From Scenedesmus sp. ARA3 (Eukaryota; Chlorophyta; Chlorophyceae; Sphaeropleales; Scenedesmaceae): a stretch of 64,000 nt of DNA. Shown piece after piece: positions 58,697-64,000 of the stretch (positions within the stretch are counted from its first letter, which is position 1; every line of letters begins with the position of its first letter). The stretch covers positions 30,057 through 94,056 of the forward strand of contig RWJK01001882.1 in NCBI GenBank assembly GCA_004335835.1, in the 5' to 3' direction. The translations under genes and the position numbers were made by a program. Under the pieces are notes generated by a model, which saw only the letters and a list, made by a program, of their open reading frames with translations, was not told the origin of the DNA and ran no database searches.

Positions 58697-59344
58697 TCAC
58701 CCACAGCTCTCACCAGCAGCAGCCATGCGCCGGCACGCATGCTTATGCCGGCGCCAGTCTGCCGATTGGCAGGCAGCGCTGCAGTAGCGGCAGCGGCAGC
58801 CGGCACACGCCTTGCTGGCAGCGGCTGCCTCACTCATGCCAGCCAGGTTGTCGCAGCCAGGGTTGTTGCACACCACAGGCAGCGGCGCGGCTGCTGCCAG
58901 TGCCCTGCACAGCTCCAGGGCAGCTGCATACGGCTGCGCTGCTATCACCTCAGAAGGAACGCTTGCATCAGCCTCCGCCGCCTGCTGAGCAAAGGCCCGA
59001 ACTGCTGCCCTATAAGCAGACATTGCTGCTGTAAAGCGCGGGTTGGCGTGGACGCCTAACAGGTACCCCCACCTTGCCTGCTCGCTGCTGCCGCCGTCGC
59101 TGCCGCCTCCACCGCTGCTGCTGCTGCTGAGCTCCGCATTGCTACTGCTGCTGCTTGCTTCATCCCTGCTGGCACACGCGGCTGTGCTGCCTTCCCCAGC
59201 GGGGCCTCCTGCTGCTGCTGCTGCTGGTGGTGGTGGTGCTGCTGCTGGTGCTGCTTCTGCTGCTGGTGCTGCTGGTGGTGCTGCTTCTGCTGCTGCTGCT
59301 GCTGCTGGTTGTGGTGGTGGTGGTGGTGGTGGTGCTGCTGCTGC

Positions 59345-59376
<32 letters not shown>

Positions 59377-62300
59377 AGCTGCTGTTGTTGAGGATATTCC
59401 ACACGCACAGCGCTGCACTCGGCACATTCCGCTGCCACACCTGCTGCCACTGCCCTGCGGCATTCCTGTCTGGATGGCTGGGAAAGCGCGCCATGATGAA
59501 TCCAGAAGCGACTGGCGACCACCTCACACAGAATGCAGGTCCAGCCGTGATAGACTCAAACAGCAGCTGCGGCCCTGCTGCCTCCATGGCATCTGCCAGC
59601 TGCACAACGCTGCGAGCAAGCACCACAGCCAGCAGCGCAGCGCTGGCGCGCACTTGGCTGCTGCTGCTGCTGCTGCTGAGTGAGGCAGCACGTGCTGTGC
59701 TTGGGAGAGCCGGCTCAAATAGCAGCGCTCTAAGTATGTGGGGCATTGCTGCCAGGAAGTGCGCAGCTGCGGCACACCCTGCTGCTGGCGGCTGCTGCTG
59801 CTGCATCCAGGCTGATGCTCTGCTGAACTGCACTGCGCGTTTGACCAGGCTGGTCAGGGCAGACGCCAAGCCAGCAACTGCTGCTGTGTTTGCCAGTGCT
59901 GCGTCAGAGCACAGCACTGCTTTCACTGCAGGGGCCAGCATCTCAGCAGCTGCCAGCATGTCTCTCGGCTGTAGCTGATCAGAGCGCATGCAGCAGTCGA
60001 CGAGGGCTGTGTAGGCCTCCGGGTGTGCTTCTGCGAGGCCTTTGAGGTGGCTCTGCTGCACCACTGCAAACCAAATCAGCATGCATGTTTGCAGGAGACA
60101 CAGCAGCCGAGACAGTGGTTAGTGCATGCCACAACTTCAACGGCAAAAGGGCTCCAACGTGGCTATGCTGCACAACTGCATAACCAAACCAGCAGCATTG
60201 TTTGCAGCACACACAGCAGGCAGGATGGCACTGAGTAGCTGCCGCCATCCTTTCACATGATCTGGATGTGTTGTTGCTGACACACTGGGACAGACAACGC
60301 AACCGCCAATTGCATGCACGCCCCACACAAACAACCTTGGTGTGTTTGAGCACACAAATCATGCAGAATGCAGCCATGCAACAACATCAGCGAAGGTTTC
60401 ACATGTGTGCCTCTGCCTGCCTGGAGCTACAGGTGCATGCAATTCTAATGAAGCGTGAACTCACAGTCCATGCATTGCATATGAGCCCGTTCAGCTACGC
60501 TTACCTGCCGTGCCGCCGCCCGCAACTGTCACGCTCTCTGCAGCCGCCCTGAGCGCAAACAGCTGCTGAGAGCTAGCAAGAGTTGCATTCAGAGCCGTAT
60601 CATCAGACAGTGCTGGCATGCTGAACAGCTTGAGCAGCTGCACCGGCGCTGCCAGCGCCTGCAGCAGCTGCGGCCCTGCCTGCTGCAGCACCTCAGGCGG
60701 CAGGCAGCCGCCGCCTCTGCGCCGCAGGCTAAACCGGATCTGTAACGTGAGCAAGAAGTTGCAGTGCAGCAGCAAGTTGCGCGCCTCTGGCCCTGTTGGC
60801 CGCTGCTGCTGCTGCTGCTGCACTGCACCAGCAGTCAGCAGCTGCACCTCTAGCACCAGCCGCACAGCCGCTGCTGAAAGCAGCACAGGGGCACTACGTG
60901 CCTGCTGCTGGGGGCTGCTGCGCCCCCATGCCTGCAAGCTGGAGCAGAGTGCAGCAACAGCCATGTCCACGCGCGCCCAAGTTGCTTGAATGTCTTCACC
61001 TGGGTTTGAACTGGCGTCCACTGGCAGCACAGCCGCTGCTGCATCCAGGTATGCCTGCCCGCCTGGCAGCTGCATGTCCTGGTGGAAGGCAGGGATGGGC
61101 AGCAGCTGCAGCAGTGCCCCTGTCCTTGACCTTTGCTGCTGCTGCTGCTGTTGCTGGTGCAGCAGCGTGGCAAAAGCAACCACAGGCTGTAACAGCACCT
61201 GCTGCAAAGCATCAGCCAGCAGCAACTGCTCCAACTGCTGTGCTGCATCTGCTGGCAGCTGCTGCTCTGTAAGAAAAGCTTGCACCCTCAGGACCAATGC
61301 CGCGGCAGCGCACTGCGTACTGATGTATGATTCGTGCCGTTTGCCGCTGCTGCTGGGGCTGGCTGTTGCTGCAGCTGGCGGCAGCGCCGCACACCGATGC
61401 AATTGCTGCAGCAGCCGCATCGTGCCCCGCACTGCAGCGTGCTGCAGGGCGGGCGGCACTAGCATGCATGCGTAGCGAAAGCCTATCTCTGTTGCGGCCA
61501 TGAGGGTACGCATGGTGTCAAACACTGAGTCACAGGGGGTCCAGCCCCCTGATGTGCTGCTCCACTGCTGCCTGATGGCCTGCATCAGCGGCACTACGCT
61601 GGCATGCATGCTGCTGAGCAGCCCTGCATAGTGGAAGCAGCGGCAGCAGCATCAGCAGCAGCAGCAACATCAGCAATGTAAGAAGCGATGCCAGCCATGC
61701 CGACAGCTATGCCAGCAATCAGTGCAAAGGCTTGCTGGTGTGCTTGCTGTGCACCAGGCCAAGTGAGAGCAGGAGCAATTCCCCGCAGGTGCAAGAAAGC
61801 AACATGACGCAAACGTTTGCAGGAACATGAAAGGGGCAGAACCCATGCAGCATGTTATCTATTGTGCAGCAGCTGAAGAGGCACACCAGCTGCAGAAAAC
61901 AGCAGGCAGCATCTGTGCAACATCAGCCAAGCTGACAAATGCAGGGCGGCGGCAGGTCCCACACAACTCGCACAATGCCAGGCACGCACCTGACTCCCCC
62001 AGCTGCCGCAGCATTGCTGCCGCCAGTGCTGCTATGCTGTAGCCTGTTTGAGGCGCCTGCACCATGTCAACTAGCTCTGAGCCCATCATATCTAAGCATT
62101 GACAGCACTGCACCCACACATCTGCTGCCGTTGGGAGCTGCTCGTGTGCTCCAGCTGTGTCGTGCCGCTGCTGCAGCACGTCAAACTGCAGCTGCTCTGG
62201 CCGCTGCTGCAGCCATGCCAGCAGGGTGCCTGCGCTGCGCGCTGCATGGTGCCGCAGCAGCAGGCCCAACACGCGGCCTGGCGCAGCTGCTGCTGCGTCG

Positions 62301-62518
62301 CTGAGTCCCTCTTGTAACTCAACAATGTCTTCCAGCAGCAGAGCACTACCCCGTATCAGATGCATCTGATCACCCGTCAAAACAGCAGCGTCAGGTGGCA
62401 GCTGCTGCAGCACCTGAGACACGCCCTGGCTCTGCACCATGGCATTCAACAGGCTTGCTTTGGCCTCTAAACCATGCAGCAGCTGCTGCTGCTCCGTTTG
62501 CTGGGGCCCAGGAGGCAT
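58697..62518 (-). CDS. MYND zinc-finger protein (intact paralogue)
   Basis: Exons 62518-61990, 61623-60505, 60063-58697 on the minus strand (529 + 1119 + 1367 nt), 1004 aa, TGA stop. Start MPPGPQQTEQQQLLHGLEAK. The body is a long helical, Ala/Leu/Gln-rich region with blocks shared by the copies (SSMHASVVPLMQAIRQQW, LLPIPAFHQDMQLPGGQAYL, VVQQSHLKGLAEAHPEAY, LLFESITAGPAFCVRWSP) and a low-complexity Pro/Ala/Ser stretch (about residues 775-855). The C-terminal finger is at about residues 947-995: C-x4-C, then CAGCRCRYCSAACQSADW and HKHAC, matching the MYND pattern from the second Cys pair on; the first pair is spaced x4 as in many algal MYND proteins. MYND fingers bind Pro-rich peptides in partner proteins. 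The substrate and pathway are unknown. Confidence 0.82.
59215..59385 (-). repeat. Low-complexity Pro/Ala tract in the MYND gene
   Basis: Repeats of CTG, GGT and TGG triplets on the plus strand code Ala- and Pro-rich sequence ([20 protein letters not shown]). The other MYND copies have only short Ala runs here, so the tract expanded in this copy. Confidence 0.7.
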
Positions 62519-63172
62519 GTTGCTGCCTGTGCTGCTGACACCTGTTGTCCCAATATGGCCCCTGATGTACTACTGCGACACCGTTTCAACTGAGTATGAT
62601 TTCAGACATCGACGGTCCGGGAGTGATTGCGCAAATCGACAAAGGCTGGGCAGGTATCGCTTTCAGTTCAGCAAACACCAGCAAGCATAATTGAACCAAG
62701 GATCTGCTGCACGCCAAAATCTGGTGAGTATTGACAAGAATCGTCCTCTGCCAGGCAGCCAATGGGGCTTCGGGAAATGCCCGTCACATAACTTCCAAAA
62801 TGACAACATTTGAACAAGCTTAAGTTACATCATGGGTATTCGCCCAGTTAGCAGCCAACGACACGCTGAGGAGACTCAGACGGCATCTGCAGACAATCCA
62901 AGAAGGTGTCGTCGAAGCAAGACGAGGATAGCCTGCAGCTGCATGCGGAGCACGGTTGTGGCTGGCGGTTGTGGCTGGCGGGGTATTGTTTTTTGCAGCC
63001 AGGGAGGACAAACAACTTGCAACCACACTGGCTGGCAGTACGCTGGCTGACTGTTTGTGCTGCCGCTTGCTGACACACAGCAGCCAATGTACTAACAAAC
63101 TAGTAGTCCAAGAAGCCAAGTCAGGGGCAGAGCACCCTTGCAGTGCCTGGCACCCACCCAGCTGCAAACGCT
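62519..63172. other. Spacer between MYND copies 2 and 3
   Basis: No gene. The last ~75 bp before copy 3 (from about 63115, CAGGGGCAGAGCACCCTTGC onward) are almost identical to those before copy 2 (about 58639). They form shared 3' untranslated or flanking DNA on the minus strand. Confidence 0.6.
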
Positions 63173-64000
63173 TCACCCACAGCCCTCACCAGCAGCAGCC
63201 ATGCGCCGGCACGCATGCTTGTGCCGGCGCCAGTCAGCCACCTGGCAGGCAGCGCTGCAGTAGCGGCAGCGGCAGCCGGCACACGCCTTGCTGGCAGCTG
63301 CTGCCTCGCTCACGCCAGCCAGGTTCTCGCAGCTGGGGTTGTTGCACACCACAGGCAGCGGCGCTGCTGTTGCCAGCGCCCTGCACAGCTCTAGGGCAGC
63401 TGCATACCGCTGCCCCACATGTGCAGCATACCCATCGGTGTCATCGTCTTCCACAGGCTCCTGAGCCAGTATTTGAGCCACTGCCCTGTACTCAGCAACT
63501 GCTGCTGTCCAGCGCGAGTTTGAGTGCAGATCGAGTAGGTACTTCCACTGCACCTGCTCACTGCAATCTCTGCGGTTGCTGCTGCTGCTAGACTCTGCCA
63601 CCCCGCTGCTGCTGCCGTTGCTGCTGCTCTCGGCAGAAATGTCTGTGGCAGTGCCGCTGCCGCCGGCCTCGTCAATGCTAGCGCAGTCAGCTGCGCTGCC
63701 ATCACCACTAGGTACTCTTGCTGCTGTTGCTGCTGCTGCTGCTGCTGTGACTGGCGAGCTCCGTCCCCTCATGATGCTCCAAATGCACACCGCCGCGCTC
63801 AGCACACATCGCTGCCATACCTGCTTCCATTGCCATTCAGCGGTCCTGTGGTGCGGAACTGAGCTGGGCCGAAACCGCGTCAGAAGAACACCGCCAGATG
63901 TTGAGGACCACCTCGTACAGAACTGGGGTCCAGCCATGATTGCGTCAAACAGCAGCTGGGGCCCTGCTGCCTCCATAGCATCTGCTACCTGCACCACGCT
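63173..64000 (-). CDS. MYND zinc-finger paralogue 3 (3' part, cut by window)
   Basis: Open frame from the right edge of the window to TGA at 63173, matching the end of the last exon of the copy at 58697-62518. Seen: VADAMEAAGPQLLFDAIMAG, WKQVWQRCVLSAAVCIWSIM, a Ser-rich spacer (ESSSNGSSSGVAESSSSS), then YAAALELCRALATAAPLPVV and the finger CNNPSCENLAGVSEAAAASK, CAGCRCRYCSAACQVADW, HKHAC. All finger Cys/His are present. No frameshift is seen in this part; exons 1-2 lie beyond 64000. The 3' flank is nearly identical to that of copy 2, suggesting these two share a recent duplication or gene conversion. Confidence 0.8.
   Translation of the reverse strand, partial: SVVQVADAMEAAGPQLLFDAIMAGPQFCTRWSSTSGGVLLTRFRPSSVPHHRTAEWQWKQVWQRCVLSAAVCIWSIMRGRSSPVTAAAAAATAARVPSGDGSAADCASIDEAGGSGTATDISAESSSNGSSSGVAESSSSSNRRDCSEQVQWKYLLDLHSNSRWTAAVAEYRAVAQILAQEPVEDDDTDGYAAHVGQRYAAALELCRALATAAPLPVVCNNPSCENLAGVSEAAAASKACAGCRCRYCSAACQVADWRRHKHACRRMAAAGEGCG

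Overview
The window looks like nuclear DNA of a green alga, probably a chlorophycean of the Scenedesmus/Tetradesmus kind. This is inferred from short GT-AG introns every 100-200 coding bases, very heavy CAG/CTG trinucleotide content giving Gln, Ala and Ser runs, TGTAA motifs downstream of some genes, plant-type Strawberry-notch and phosphomannose isomerase genes, and MYND fingers of an algal type. No rRNA, tRNA, CRISPR or complete transposon was recognised. All gene models were read by hand from open frames, splice sites and family motifs.

Layout. (1) 488-6700, minus: 5' five exons of a type I mannose-6-phosphate isomerase, C-terminus not found. (2) 8628-9830, minus: two-exon secreted Cys-rich protein with a TATA box. 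(3) 10.9-11.8 kb: minisatellite. (4) 12316-12684, minus: small two-helix membrane protein. (5) 13775-28484, plus: a complete 19-exon Strawberry notch/FORGETTER1-like helicase gene (1744 aa) with an unusual C-terminal tail (two PCNA-box-like motifs, a SUMO-interaction-like motif, a UBA domain). (6) 28.6-49.2 kb, plus: a tandem duplication of about 10.3 kb, each unit carrying helical-repeat gene, F-box/LRR gene, helical-repeat gene; several of the six copies are broken. (7) 50060-52312, plus: five-exon secreted Cys-rich protein with PAN/apple-like modules. (8) 53.1-64 kb, minus: three tandem MYND zinc-finger paralogues, one decayed, one intact, one cut by the window edge.

The most striking signal is in the introns. 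In the helicase, the isomerase and the secreted PAN-like gene, introns are largely built of extra, slightly diverged copies of the neighbouring exon edge with its splice site. Copies of an exon's 5' edge lie upstream of it and copies of its 3' edge lie downstream. Spacing is often 110-135 bp, with some intervals up to about 256 bp. About 38 extra copies can be counted in the helicase gene alone. The F-box/LRR, helical-repeat and MYND genes do not show this; they evolve by whole-gene tandem duplication and decay.
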